From Cryptomeria japonica (Eukaryota > Streptophyta > Pinopsida > Cupressales > Cupressaceae): 64,000 bases of DNA. Positions 46,970 to 59,644 of the stretch are shown piece by piece (position 1 is the stretch's first letter; each line of letters starts with the position of its first letter). Made by a program: the position numbers and the translations under genes. The DNA is taken from contig NC_081414.1 in the NCBI RefSeq assembly GCF_030272615.1, forward strand, positions 305,975,164-306,039,163, written 5' to 3'. The notes beneath the pieces were generated by a model that did no database searches, had not been told where the DNA came from, and saw nothing but the letters and a program-made list of their open reading frames with translations.

Positions 46970-47400
46970 AAGAATTTTCTAGTGGATCCGGTAAGAGAAA
47001 GGAATGGGTGTTCTATGCTTTGAAGGAAGATGAATCGGAGTTGGCTATGAAAAATGAAGAAAAGGCCCTCACAGCAAAATTTGAAGATAAGGATGAATGG
47101 GTAACTGATAGTGGATGCTCACATCATATGACTGGAGATAAAGGGAAATTTATGTCCCTTCAAGAATACAATGGCGGTCAAGTCAGATTTGGAGATGACA
47201 AAGAATGTATGATCAAAGGTAGAGGTATTATCTCTCTGGATGGTAAGCATATTATTGATAATTTATATTATGTAGAAGGTTTAAAGCATAATATTTTGAG
47301 TGTTGGTCAATTGGTTGATAAGGGTTTCCAACTTCAGTTTAAAGATAAAAAATGCAAAATCATTAACAAGACTAGTTTGGAGATTACAACCGGTATTTAG
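46970..47400 (+). pseudogene. Protease, copia element 3
   Basis: It is in frame with the gag remnant. The active site DSGCSHHMTGDKGKF is intact here, followed by GRGIISLDGKHIIDN and LKHNILSVGQLVDKGF. It ends at a TAG (47398-47400) where element 1 has a Gln, so C to T is likely. Confidence 0.85.
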
Positions 47401-48560
47401 ACTGGAGGTAATATCTTTCACTTGAACACTAGTAATAAGACATGTTTGATTGCTCATATCGATGAGAGTTGGCTATGGCATAAGAGGTTGTGTCATGTTA
47501 ATTTTGATTGTATTGTTAAGATACAGTTTAACTAAGGCAGTTAGAGATATACCTAAGATTATGAAGCCTCATAATCCTGCATGTAAGGAATGTCAATTGG
47601 GAAAGAATGTTAGAAGTTATTTTAAGAGCATACATGATAAATCTAATGATGTACTTAATTTGATTCACATTGACTTATGTGGTCCAGCAAGGACTAGAAG
47701 CTTTCAAGGTGATAGATATTTCATGTTGATTATTGATAACTATTCTAGAATGATTTGGGTGACTTTTCTAAGGGAGACGTCTAAAGTTTTTGAGAAATTC
47801 AAGATCTTTAGAGCAAAAGTTGAAACTGAAACTAGATTAAAAATCAAATGTCTAAGATTAGATCATTGCGGTGAGTTCACTTCTCATTAATTTAACAATT
47901 ATTGTGAGACAAATGGAATCAGGAGACAACTATATGCACCTAGAACTCCTCGGCAGAATGGAGTAGTTAAAAGAAAGAACAAAACCATTTTGGATGTAGA
48001 AAGATCTATGATGATGGAAGCCAAATTGCCTCATATCTACTGGAGAGAAGTAGTGAGTACAACAGTCTACACATTCAACAGAGTTCACATCAAAGGTGAA
48101 ACCAGTAAGACCCCTTATGAAATATGGTTTGGACATACACCTATTGTTAAGTATTTCAGAATTTTTGGAAGTAAATGCTATATCAAAAGAGATGATTCAA
48201 TTGGAAAGTTTGATCCTAGATGTGATGAAGGGATATTTCTTGGGTATTCAATTCAAAGAAAACCATATAGATGTTATAACAAAATATTGTAGAAAATTGT
48301 GGAAAGTGCTAGTGTGAACATGGATGAATAGTACATAAATCATTCTATATCATATGATAGGGAACTGGAAGTGGAAATGATCATAACTGAAGCGTCAATA
48401 CCTCAACTGGTATAGGAAGCTAAAATAGTTACACTGTCACAATAAAAAAATTCAACTGTGAATGATGATTAGAGCAGTGAACCTAAAGTTGAGAAGACAC
48501 CAAGGTATGTAAGATTAAATCATTCTGAAGATCAAATTATTGGAGATAGGAATAAGGGAG
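47401..48560 (+). pseudogene. Integrase, copia element 3
   Basis: Zinc-binding and core blocks: HKRLCHVNFD, CKECQLGKN, LIHIDLCGP and IIDNYSRMIWV. Then LRLDHCGEFTSH (normally DQGGEF) and QNGVVKRKNKTILD (normally ERKNRT, so the catalytic Glu is Lys). KTPYEIWFG and DEGIFLGYS follow. Frameshifts near 47515 and stops at 47888 and 48290 break the frame. The Glu-to-Lys change fits G to A. Confidence 0.85.
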
Positions 48561-50149
48561 TTATGACAAGAAGAAAATTGGCAAATGAAGAGGTATATCT
48601 TATTTCTCAAGTTGAACCAGTAATTGTTATTGAAGATTGTAAGGATAAACATTGGTTAAAAGCTATGGAAGATGAATTAGATCAAATAGAGAAAAATGAG
48701 ACTTGGTCTTTAGTTCCCCGACCTAAAAATAAGAATGTTATTGGAACTAAATGGGTTTTTAGGAATAAACTGAATGAGGATGGTCAATTTGTAAGAAATT
48801 AGGCTAGATTGGTTTGTAAAGGATATTCTCAAATGAAAGGAATTGATTATGGTGACACATTTGCACCTGTAGCTAGAATTGAAGCTGTTAGACTATTTCT
48901 TGCCTATGCAGCTTATAAGAACTATAAGGTTTATCAAATGGATGTTAAATGTGAATTTTTGAATGCTTAACTTGAGGAAGAAGTTTACATTGAGCAACCT
49001 GATCGATTTTCACTAACAAATGATAAAGATATGGTTTGCAGATTGAAGAAAGCTTTATATGGATTGAAACAAACTCCTAGAGCTTGGTATGCAAGGTTGG
49101 ATAAATATCTTTTGAAGCTTGGTTTTACTAAAGACAGTGCTGATAGTAATTAATATTATAAGATCACTGATAATGATATTTAGATTATTGAAGTATTTGT
49201 TGATGATATCATTTTTGGAGAAGAAGATAAATTGTGCATGGAATTTTCTAACAACATGAAGAATGAATTTGAAATGTCCATGATTGGTGAGATGAGATTT
49301 TTCTTAGGTTTGTATATTACTCAAGCTGACAAAGGCATCTTTATCTATCAAACTAAGTATCTGAGGGAATTGTTGAAGAAGTTTGGTATGGATAATTCCA
49401 AACCGGTAAGTAATCCTATGTTGACAAGTGAGAAATTATCTATCAAGGATACTTCTACATCGGTAAATCCGACAAGGTATAAGTCTATGATTGGTGGTTT
49501 GTTATATCTAACTCAGACTAGACCAAATATTATGAATGCAATAAGTATTGTTTCAAGATATCAAAGTAATCCTAAAGAAAACCATGAATGTGTAGTAAAG
49601 AGGATATTCCGGTATTTGCAAAGAACAACAAAATATCGCTTATGGTACTCTAGAGATGATAACTTCACTTTATGTGCATATGCAAATGCAGATTGGGTAG
49701 GAGCTACTGATGATAGAAAGAGAAATTCTGGTGGAGCTTTCTTTCTTGGAAAGAAATTCATTTCATGGATCAACAAAAAAAAGTCATGCATTTCTTTATC
49801 TACTGCAGAAGATAAGTATGTTGCAGTAGCAACTAATTGTACTCAAGTCTTGTGGATGAAGAAAATGTTGAAGGATATCAGGGTAAGTTGTAGTGAGCCG
49901 TTAGTTATCTACTGTGATAAATTTGCACCTATTGACATGTCTAAGAATCTAGTCTTTCACTCTAAGACTAAGCATATTTCAATAAAGTATAACTTTCCGA
50001 AGGACAAGGTAGAAGCAAAGCAAGTCAAATTGGTTTATGTGAACACTAAAGAACAAATTGTAGATAGATTCACTAAACTGCTATCTAAGGAATCATTTGA
50101 GTATTTGAGAGATAGGTCAGGGGTTTCTGCCCTTCCAGCAGAGACTTGA
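48561..50149 (+). pseudogene. Reverse transcriptase and RNase H, copia element 3
   Basis: It opens with the VMTRRKLANEEV linker, then KAMEDELDQIEKNETW and VIGTKWVFRNKLNEDG. The palm motif FVDDIIFG is near 49195-49220. RNase H blocks are YANADWVG (normally YTDADWAG), RKRNSGGAFFLG and CDKFAPIDMSKN. It ends ..FTKLLSKESF and a stop at 50147-50149. Stops near 48800, 48968, 49151 and 49181 split the N-terminal half. From 49232 the frame is open for 305 codons. The family CDNT..I block has become CDKFAPI. Confidence 0.88.
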
Positions 50150-50493
50150 TTGCTACATTTTTTCATTAGTCCTACATGCATTGCTAGAGACATTATTCAT
50201 TCTGATACTGATGAGTGGTGCTACTACTCAGGGGGAGTAGTTAGCTTTGAGATACAAAGGTTTACATTACTGCTTTGATATTTTTGTCAGATTTTTGGCA
50301 TTGATGTCGAAGGGGGAGAGATATCGATGTGAAAATTAAGAAAAAGGAGTTGTATACATTAGGGGGAGAGATTTATTTAGAACTTTACAGAGATATCATT
50401 CACACATATTTTTGGTTGTCTTCCATAGGGGGAGACTTGTTTGGCACTTCTTGGTACTTAGATGTTTTTCACATCTAGTGTTGCCATCAATGC
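50150..50493 (+). other. 3' non-coding region of copia element 3
   Basis: This lies between the RNase H stop and the PPT. It holds several AGGGGGAG purine tracts (near 50230, 50310, 50360 and 50430), an arrangement shared with elements 1 and 2. Confidence 0.6.
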
Positions 50494-50505
50494 CAAAGGG
50501 GGAGA
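50494..50505 (+). other. Polypurine tract of copia element 3
   Basis: AAAGGGGGAGAT precedes the TGTTGGCATT start of the 3' LTR. Confidence 0.88.
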
Positions 50506-50506
50506 T

Positions 50507-51793
50507 TGTTGGCATTATTGGATGAATTGATTATGTGTTGCATTGCTGTTTTGTCATTGATGTCAACACTAGCTGATATAGATGGTTACCGATAGACAGG
50601 TTTTGGTTACCAATAGAAGATCTAGTGTTACCAGCAAAAGAGACTATCTATTGGACACTTCCGACATGTTTGGATCAGTGAAGTATGTTTGATCTCATGT
50701 GTTATATGCTCCATGATCATGTTTTGGTCAGTTGGTATTGAATTGGTATTGGATACTATCATACATTCTGGTAAACCCTTACCAGCATTGGTTTAAGGCT
50801 CTACCAACAGAGCTTTCACCAAGGAATCATGACAGGATGCATAATTGGTGTTGGTGCAACTTCTACATGGATTTCAGGATGCTGAAGATGTTATTTGATC
50901 GTGCTTCAACTGCTTGAAGATATTGCTTTGGCATTGTGGACCCATAATAGGTCTGAAACCTATCTAGGTTATGGACCAGTATCATGATAACATGTACTCT
51001 ACACGTTACCGGGATGTTTTAGGAGGATTTATGGATTTGCTATTGTTGTTTTGGTCTTAAGACGACATGGCATATGTAACATGGAATTATGTAATTATCT
51101 TATTGTAATATCCTTTAAGTGGCCGACCTAATTGGTTTAGGTCTTAGGGTTTGTATAAAATGATGTAATATCTCATTATAGATCATGGGGATTATGTGTC
51201 ATGGTCTTGGAATGCAATATAATATGCGAAGGAGATTTGGTCGATCATAGGTGATCGAATTGGGATTAAGGAAGAGTTAAAAGGCCTTTGATATTGAGCT
51301 TAACCAAAACTATAATCAGGCATGGTAGATGCTATTTCTGGTAGTTCATTCTATTGGATTGTTGTCCATTTATCTTGAGATGGTTGTATCTTCTCTGTAG
51401 TCAGTGTGACTCTTTTGTAATGAGAAGTACGCTCTAGATAGTGCACCTTCCTGTATGTGCAGGCCTCTCATTGTATCATATACTTTCTATAGAAGTATCA
51501 TCTGATTGTGGGTAGGCTTCCCACCGTGGTTTTTCCTTTTCCAAGTTTTCCACGTACAAATCATGGTTTTATGTGGTATGGATGCTTTGCATTCATTATG
51601 ATCTAGTTAATTGTTAAGCTGTATTATTTACCGGTATATGTTCCTACTAGCATCTATATGTGCTTTACTGGTACTTGCTCTGTTTAAAAGTTATTAAGTG
51701 GATTAAAAGTTATAATTTGTTAACAACTAATTCACCCCCACCCCCCCCCCTCTTAGTTGTTCACCGGTTAGTTGTTCACCAGTTATCCTAACA
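50507..51793 (+). repeat. 3' LTR of copia element 3
   Basis: It matches the 5' LTR throughout and ends TCCTAACA. A 15-bp phrase AGTTGTTCACC(G/A)GTT is duplicated in tandem at 51755-51784 but single in the 5' LTR. A long C-run lies at 51741-51750. Confidence 0.9.
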
Positions 51794-53231
51794 CATATGA
51801 CATTCTCAGTTCTTTTGGTGTGGTTATCTTCCTATTATTTGTTCAATATTTGGAAAACAATTTACATTTCGTTAAAGAATGTAGTGTAGTTTTATACTAT
51901 GATTGAAGGTATTCAAATTGTGCAAATTGATCAAATTATATCACAGCGACCTCATTTAGGAAGAGCTATTGATGACCGTGAGCATCTTCATATTTCTTGG
52001 ACTATCGATGTACATTTTGCTCTCATTGAGAAGTTAGTGGATATATTGGCTCAAACATTGAATTTATATCAAATTTATCAACCAAAGAGAGCCACCAATT
52101 TGAATTAAGTCAATTCACAAGGTTGTTTTTTAATTCATCTTCATGCACATAGAAAACTAATCCTTGACACATCGATTTATGTTTGACAATCAATAACTTT
52201 GGTAAGGGTGATTCTGATTTTAGAATTAGCAATCTATGGCACAACCTGAGTTCAAATTGTATATAGTTACTCACCTTGAAGCCATCAAGTTGTATGAGAA
52301 AACAACCACATATCAATGCAATCATGTTGAAATGTATGACTACTGGTAGATGATGTGTGATGGAAAGGGTCGAAGGCCATACTTCCATCGAAGATCCATG
52401 GGCTTGAAAATGGAACAACTTAAGAACGTTGGTCAATTGTGTGGAAGACTAACCAATAAAGAGATAAGTTCTTTTATATTTGAGTCATGCTCATGAATTT
52501 TCATGTTATTATTAATTCATATATTTTGTTGGGATGTTGAATCATGTTTGATTCTAACATTGATGTTTCTCTTCGAGATAGTCTTGAAATATTATGCTTC
52601 GAGATTCAGAGGGAGCTTGGGAATAAACATGAGAGCCTATACAAGCTTTCAGCTCATTCCTTGACTTGAGAAGATGGCTAAAGGTTTTCCATGTTTATAA
52701 TGATTATGCTATGGGTCCTTTCATAAAAAGTGAAAGTAAGGGTAAAAGAAATTAGCATTTCTCACTCTGATTTATGAAAACTTATGATGGTTGCTTTCCT
52801 TAGTGGATTCTTATATTATGTAATCATTATAGGATTTGGTTGTCACAGTTTATATTAAGGATTAAGAGGGAGTTATATGTTACCTACAATCCTCAGTAAA
52901 ATAATTTGATGAAAGAATTGACAATATTTTATAAGCTTAGTATTTTGTAAGCATGATGTTAATCCTAATGGTTTAATGTTGAAATGCTAAGTTAGTTTCA
53001 GAATTTGAAATAAAACTAGGCCTAATACATTACTATCTAGAGTTATAAGTATGACAAGGATCGAATGAATTGATATCTTGAATGATGGATTGCAGTTCTT
53101 CTACAACTAACTTTGATTTTTGTAGATCCAATTGAGTTTTGGTAATTGATGGGATTCTTGATGTATCTAGTTAAACTCTAGACAGTTGTTATGCATTGGC
53201 TATGACTTCATGAAGTAGTAATTTGTCATCA
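51794..53231. other. Spacer, no recognisable gene
   Basis: A plus-strand ORF at 51899-52108 and a minus-strand ORF at 52110-52436 are short and show no motif. Sequence is otherwise AT-rich. Confidence 0.45.
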
Positions 53232-54060
53232 TGTTGACTAGGCCCTATTTGGGTGATTTATGTTAAATACATATGTAACATGTTGTGTCTTGCATGCATA
53301 ACATGTAAACATTATGTATAATATGGCTTGGCACCAAAATTATGTAATTTGTAAATAGGTCATGACCTATACTTGTAACTTCTAAAATTAAATTATTTAT
53401 TTATATTTTGGCAAGAATTTTCATATGGCCAACCTAGCAAAGTGAAGACATTATAACACATATAAATTCAAGATAAGTTGAAGCCTTTCACATAGATTAG
53501 AATTATCTTCAAGATCAGTGAACCTTGCAATATCAAGAAATCTTCCTTGGAGGTCAGCGAATCTATCCAAGGCTCAACAAATACATATTGAAGGACAACA
53601 ACCATATCTTGAGATTTGTGAAATCCTTAAGAAGACAAGCGATCAACAAAGCAACGACCAAACATTGCACATCAGTAGTGAATGTCATCTTAGTTGAGTG
53701 AGTTCATCCAATGTGCAACTTTGGAGATCTCTGATCAAGTATTCCCTACTTGGTGGTAAATTTTGAGTAAAGAATATCTACCCTAGAGACTGCCCTACAT
53801 GTGATTGGGATTTGGTCAAGTTCTGATCAGAACTTGTAATTCAGATCTAAGTTGATTTCTCAAGCCCTAGGTGGGTGTACTTGTAATTAGTTATATTCTG
53901 ACATTAATATAATCAGATCTAAATAGTGTTGTTGGGTTTTTCCTCCACGAGGGAGGTTTTCCCAAGGTACTGTTGTATTCTTGTGTGCTACTATTATGCT
54001 ATGATGTGTTGCATTCTTAGTTTATGTTATTTACTCTCAATCTGATTACTAAAATTAACA
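53232..54060 (+). repeat. Orphan copia-type LTR
   Basis: It starts TGTTGACTAGGCCC and ends ATTAACA, immediately followed by a tRNA-iMet primer binding site. Typical U5 phrases (TTTTTCCTCCACGAGGGAGG) occur near 53938. No gag or pol follows, and there is no matching second LTR in the window. Confidence 0.65.
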
Positions 54061-54072
54061 TGGTATTAGAGC
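54061..54072 (+). other. Primer binding site next to the orphan LTR
   Basis: TGGTATTAGAGC differs from the usual copia PBS (TGGTATCAGAGC) by one C-to-T change. Confidence 0.8.
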
Positions 54073-55774
54073 CTACTAAGGGGTGTGATCTGACCCAAAC
54101 TACTATTCAAATTGCAATTGTCATAAATACACAGTCTGTCATCATTGGTGCAATTTGATCTTTATTTCTATTTTGTTGATTTATTCATACTGTCATAAGG
54201 ATGTGAAACTACTATTGGTGATTTCTTATTGGTCAACTAGTTATCATATTGATTAATAATCAGCTTTGAGATCTTCCAATAGTTATAGTAGCATTATTTA
54301 TCACTAGACTGTGTTGTCCTACTATCTTGATGACTAGATCCGGTATTGTCAATATTTTTTGAGGGTTTCAATACCTAATTGAGCATCATTAATAAAATTA
54401 GTTTTTGCATCTATGCAATTCACTCTATGAGTGTTTACTTTGATTTTATTTCAGTCTATCATAAACTAGATAAATTCAAGATTATATTTTCTCTCAACTG
54501 CTTTTATATCATTGGAGTAGATTTTATGTCATATATGTGTGTGTATGGACGTACCCATATCCATATCGAAGGATTTATTTTTTGTTGATTTCGTGAATCC
54601 ATACCCGATTCCGTATCCATATACATACCCAAATTGGTAACTTAGCTGTTAAATTATCTAAATGTCATCTTATCTCATGTATGACCTATGAGGGGCTTCT
54701 AACTAATGTAGAATTGATGAAATTATCCTCAAAACTCCACCTTTTTAGGCCTCAAACTGATGATGAACTTAGAAATCCACATTTTCTCTAAAAACTAATG
54801 CTTGGACTCATGAATGATACTAAGAACTTGCATTCTAACTTGAAGTTCACTTAACTGAAACTCCCACCCTTTAGTCATTTCTATGTTCCTGTTTATGATA
54901 GTGTAATCTACTAAAAAATACTTTCATGACTGCACTTTCATTTCTCATAGAAGGTGGTCATATCTCCATGTTGCATTGTTTGATCTCAAACTTACTGTCA
55001 CGTGCCTCTATATTTAGACCCTAATTTCTATCACAATCCTTATTCTTCACTCCTCATTATTGGTCTGCAACACTATATCACCATTGTACAGAGCTTTTGT
55101 GCATGCATTATAACTATTACATCTTTGAATGTCTTTGAGTTCTTTTTTTTTCTTTGATAGACTTGATCTTCTTATCTCTCTATGACTGTACTTTGTCTTT
55201 GATTTTCTTTGTGACAAGGCTTTTATGGACTACAATTGGCATTGATGGAATCTCCTTGTATTTCCTGTAAGTTTGGAGCCTTGAAATGGAGTGTACGCCT
55301 TATGATGGCACTATCTACTTTATGTTCTACAATATTCTCATGTCTTCAACTCAGATGATTATCATTTATGACTAGATATATCTTTGTAAGTTATTTCTTT
55401 GTTAATCATTATCTCCTTGAGCTGTGTATGCCTAAGACTGAAATATTGTTCTTGATAGTCTTTTTGCTCACTATTTGGTAGTTTTCCTTAGGCACGTGCA
55501 CTATCACATGTTTCCCTTTAAACAAGGTCTAGGACTATACCCAACCCTGCACCATTATCGATGACTACATACTGAGTTCTAGGTCTCTATCTTTATAATA
55601 TCCTCCTTTGATATTATTTTTAAACAACAATATGACTATCTGTATGACTATTTATGAATGCTTTATGTATTGGCTGCAAGACATTTTTGGCATTTACTAT
55701 TATGATTCCTTATGATAAGTCTTCTCATGCATTCTTGTAGCTATTTCATCTTTATCTTCCTGATAATGAAGTAC
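54073..55774. other. Spacer after the orphan LTR, no gene seen
   Basis: No gag-like or pol-like frame follows the PBS. A run of CCATAC-type phrases occurs near 54550-54635 (ACCCATATCCATATCG, CCGTATCCATATACATACCC), a loose local repeat. Confidence 0.45.
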
Positions 55775-56625
55775 CTATTGCACTTAATCCTTTGTAAGAT
55801 CACTAATATTAATGTTGTTGATATTAATCCTTTGTAATCGGCAAAAGTGAACCCAATGGTAACACCGACAAGTAGAAGCATGTGATCGAGATAGCATACA
55901 CCATTTAAGTCCATTGGTAGAACACACACTAGTGACAATGGAGAAATATTGTCTTGCCGATAATCGATGACATTATCGGTAAGACTTATCCTGAAGAACA
56001 CTGGCAAAAAGTAAAATGCATTGGCAAAGGTTACCACGATAAAGGGTCATCGGTGTAGACAAAAGTAGTTGGGATTTTTTTTTTAAAAATGTTGGGGAAG
56101 GTCGGAATTCTAATGAACACCACAAGACAATCGACAATGTTGCCATACCTACGATGAAAAAAACATCACAGGATGCAGCCTCATCCATCATCATAATCAT
56201 CAAAATTTTGACATCTCCTTGAAGATGGTCCATTGATAGAACACACACTAGTGGTAATGGAGAAATCATCTCTTGTTGATAGCCAATGAGGCTCTTGGTA
56301 AGAATTATCCTGATGAACAATGGAAAAAGTAAAATGCATCGGCAAAGGTTATGGTGATAAAGGGTCATTAGCAAAGGTTACGACGATAAAGGATGCAACG
56401 AGGTTAGAATTTCGATGCCTCCTCATCAAAAAAACATATCGCGGGTGCAAATAAATTTCTGATGTGGTGGCATCAAAATTTCGATGTGAATCCTATCGTT
56501 GGAATCACTGATAAAAAATAGCGACGAGGATTTTCTCCCAGAATACGTCTGAATTACAACATTTAGTTGTCTGAGTTCTGACAAATGGTCATCGAAAAAC
56601 TGCTCCAAATGTACTAGTGTATCTT
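55775..56625 (-). repeat. Inverted relative of the 41.1-43.6 kb repeat
   Basis: Reverse-complement phrases match the earlier block: AAGTAGAAGCATGTGATCG, GATAATCGATGACATTATCGG, AAGGTTACCACGATAAAGGGTC and CAAATGTACTAGTG. Order is partly shuffled and part is duplicated (55870-56050 and 56220-56360 are both copies of the same portion). ORFs on the minus strand here are not genes. Confidence 0.7.
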
Positions 56626-56639
56626 ATGTCGCTTTTGAA

Positions 56640-59060
56640 TGATTGAATTATACACTATTTTTATAGCAGTTATAACATTTGAATAAATAAAATAGACAAG
56701 TTTATTCCTCTCCAGTGTGTGATTCTACTATCTTTTGAATGAAAGTGAATCAAGGATTTTTTTTTTTTTCAGTACATTATTGTTATGAATGTGATTTATG
56801 TTTATGCTTTGATCCAACAGATCAATTAAGTGCTTGAACAAAATTGCAGAGTGGTAGAACTTCTACAGGGATTTAGATAAGTAGTTTGGGTTTGGGTTGT
56901 ATTTGAGATGCATTGTAAGGAAATATATTCTTAGATCAATATGCTATCATATGAATTCTTCTACAATTCACTGTATATTTCATGAATTTGACTCCCCAAA
57001 AGAATAAGGCACAAGTCACAACTTGTTTCAAATCTTTATAGTCAGGTTGTACTCATTTTGTCTGTATTTGTTACACATTGTTGATTATTAGAATATTTTT
57101 CATTTTATGTATAGTATTGTATGTTTTTCCCATCTCATGCTCCATTTAGGTTGAGGATCACTGAAGGATTTGTCATCCTTGAGCATTCTCCCTATTGTTG
57201 AGCCTGTATATGAGATTATCTGCTTAATTTTTGTGCAATCTATGATAATGGCATATAGTTTATAGATTCACCAAGGGATCACCCTCTTGGGCCTTGTAGA
57301 GCCCAAAGTGTAGAAGGATTAGTAGAATCTTTGTCATATGTTGGTCCAAGTTCTTGAAAATATTCATAGTTGGAATTGGTTTCTCCATAGATAATTTGAA
57401 GAATCAGCTTGGTTTCTATCTCTTGCAATGTAAACCCCATTTTAGTGCACCAACACCATGCACCATAACCTTAACATGAAACTTGCATCAAAATAACATC
57501 ACAAAAACATCATGAAAGCTCACAAATTATATAAGCACAATCACAACATCATTGATACAATCTAAACATAAGAAGATACATACACTCAAAGATTGAGAAA
57601 AAAGCCTCCATAAAAACATTTCAAATAAAGAACCAAAGGATAACCATGAGATCAAAGGTCCAATCAAAAGCAATAATAATCCTCAATAGTGAGGCAAACT
57701 CATCCCACTAGAGGTTACATAATCATTCCTCAACAATGAGGCATTCTCCCTCTCGCTGGTATTATACAGCTAAAAGGCCTATTGTTACAAAAGTTTGCAC
57801 TTTGTGATGATCAGACTTGATCATCAATCTTGTGAATTATTGAAATAACATCTCAAGTGTGGGACTTTGTGTTGTTGTGAGGTTGAATCTCTGGAGGAGG
57901 ATGGCTTCCTTTCAATCTGATGTAAAGTGTTGGACCAACCCAACACATGAAAGTCTAATCTAGTAATTTGACAGGAAAAAGAGAGAGAGAGAAGGGTTGG
58001 TTGAAAGAAGGGAAAGGGGTTTGCACCTAGACTAAAACTATGATCTTCCTTCCTATGATTGCACAAAACACAAATGAAAGTTATGAAATGATCCAAGACC
58101 TGCACATATTTCTATCCTAATTAATCACCTAAGTGCGAGTGAAGGTTAGAATTCTATGAAATGAAGAGAGGAACTCGGCTTAGTTCACAATCAACATTCA
58201 TAGAGGGGATCAACACAAACACCTACAACTAGGAAAAATAAACAAGAATGTATTCAGACAATGAGGTAAGAGAAATACACACATTATAAGAACTGAAATC
58301 AGGCAAGACAAGTAAATTACAAATAAGAGAGACATAAGCCTTCTACAAAAGAAAAAGAAGAGAATATCCCCATAAAGAGTTACGAATTTGCCTTTATAGC
58401 TGAGGCATAACTTAGAACTGGACTACAACTAGAAACCCTAACCCTCCTAGGGTTAGGTTACAAAATAGCTACAAGAAGGAAGAGAAGATCATATCGATTG
58501 ATATGATGGCATGCAAGGATGGCACTGAAAATATCTTCTATCTATGGAGAAGGAAAATCCCTCCAAATCACGGAGAGGACTCTGTGCAGAATGGGTCTAA
58601 GTACATCTGTAGAGAAAAACTCTTCATATAGTAATGAATGAGCATGGGTTTCATCTAGAATTTCCTGCAAAAGTTACCTCTGGAGTAATGGTGAGAAAAT
58701 TTGACAGTTGGATGAAAATCAGATCAGAGAAAGGGTACCAACCAAGCATAAAAAATTACCTAGTTCAAATGTCCACCATTGATCAAGAAAATCTGAAATG
58801 CCCTCCACAAGTTCAAATGTCCACAGTCGATCAAGAAAATCTCACACACAGATGGACGTGAAAGATCTTGCCACATATGCACCCAAAAGGCCTAGCTCAG
58901 GAGTAAAACATGGCCATTGGATTGGGTCTTTATGAAGGTCTAACATCCATGGATGACTGACGTGGCCCCTTGGGCCCATGTTTCCACTTTTCTATGTGAC
59001 CTCCTAGCAACCTGACCGACTGTGTGGGATAGCAGGAAAACCCCTTGTTTACATATTTCT
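56640..59060. other. Spacer, no recognisable gene
   Basis: AT-rich to about 57430, then a less AT-rich tract. Minus- and plus-strand ORFs (57824-58105, 58634-58861) show no known motif. One 48-bp direct repeat is present (58762-58842). Confidence 0.45.
58762..58842 (+). repeat. Short direct repeat
   Basis: AGTTCAAATGTCCAC followed by GATCAAGAAAATCT occurs at 58762-58794 and 58810-58842, a period of 48 bp with a few differences. Confidence 0.85.
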
Positions 59061-59063
59061 TAC

Positions 59064-59480
59064 CCCATAGGCTACTTCACTTCTCTGAAATCCCCTATGG
59101 GATAGTGGGGAATCCCCTTTACTTTCCTGTTTATTTATCCCATGAGGTCCTTTGATCTATTTCTTTTGCCTCGTAGGTTGGCGGGAACACTACCATCACC
59201 CTCATTGTTTACCCCACAAGGCCCTTTGATTTGTCACCTTTGCCTTGTGAGGTGGTAGTAATCTCACCTTACATGTGTTGCCTGGAACACATCCTCCTCA
59301 GTGTCTTTCAACTTCCAGGATGGCGGGATGACCATCTGCTCTTCATTTTTTTGTTATCCTACAAGGGCCCCTTACTCGACCTTTCTGCCTTGTGGGATAG
59401 TGAGGACAATGCCCGCTCTTTATTATTTCTACCCCACAAGCCACCCTTGGGCACATTGAAATTCCTGCAAGGTGGCAAGG
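59064..59480. repeat. Array of ~74-bp units, each a hairpin
   Basis: Arm pairs: 59064-59071/59094-59101 (CCCATAGG/CCTATGGG), 59139-59147/59169-59177 (one mismatch, one G-T), 59215-59221/59243-59249 (CACAAGG/CCTTGTG), 59290-59295/59317-59322 (CATCCT/AGGATG) and 59357-59366/59388-59397 (10 bp, one G-T pair). A weaker sixth unit starts near 59431. Starts are spaced 67-76 bp apart. Each unit has different arm sequences that still pair, followed by a (G)GTGGTAG or GGGATAGTG-like tail. A long ORF across it (59231-59644) is not convincing as a gene. Confidence 0.8.
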
Positions 59481-59644
59481 CAACCATCTACCTTTCATTC
59501 AGAGAATGCTTTTCGGCAAAGATGAAAAAGCACATTGATCTTCATTATTACTTGGCCGAAAAGATGGAAACACCTCCAACAGGTGGAAAGATAATGGAAA
59601 CTGGCCCGCCAATGACAAGGAACCCTCCAGTCAGTAGAACTTAA

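Larger units (their letters stand above)
45182..51793 (+). mobile_element. Ty1/copia element 3, plus strand, both LTRs present
   Basis: It has two LTRs of about 1.26 and 1.29 kb, a PBS, a partial gag, protease, integrase, RT, RNase H and a PPT. Flanking bases are TATAT on the left and CATAT on the right, a possible 5-bp duplication with one change. The LTRs differ at roughly one position in ten over the part I compared by eye, so the insertion is old. It is close to copia element 1 in protein sequence. Confidence 0.93.

Noticed and set aside
55741-56374. Two minus-strand ORFs of 98 and 133 codons
   Set aside because: They share phrases because both lie in copies of the same non-coding repeat (also 42577-43594 on the plus strand).
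59231-59644. 137-codon plus-strand ORF
   Set aside because: It crosses the hairpin tandem array, has no recognisable motif and is better explained as repeat sequence without stops.
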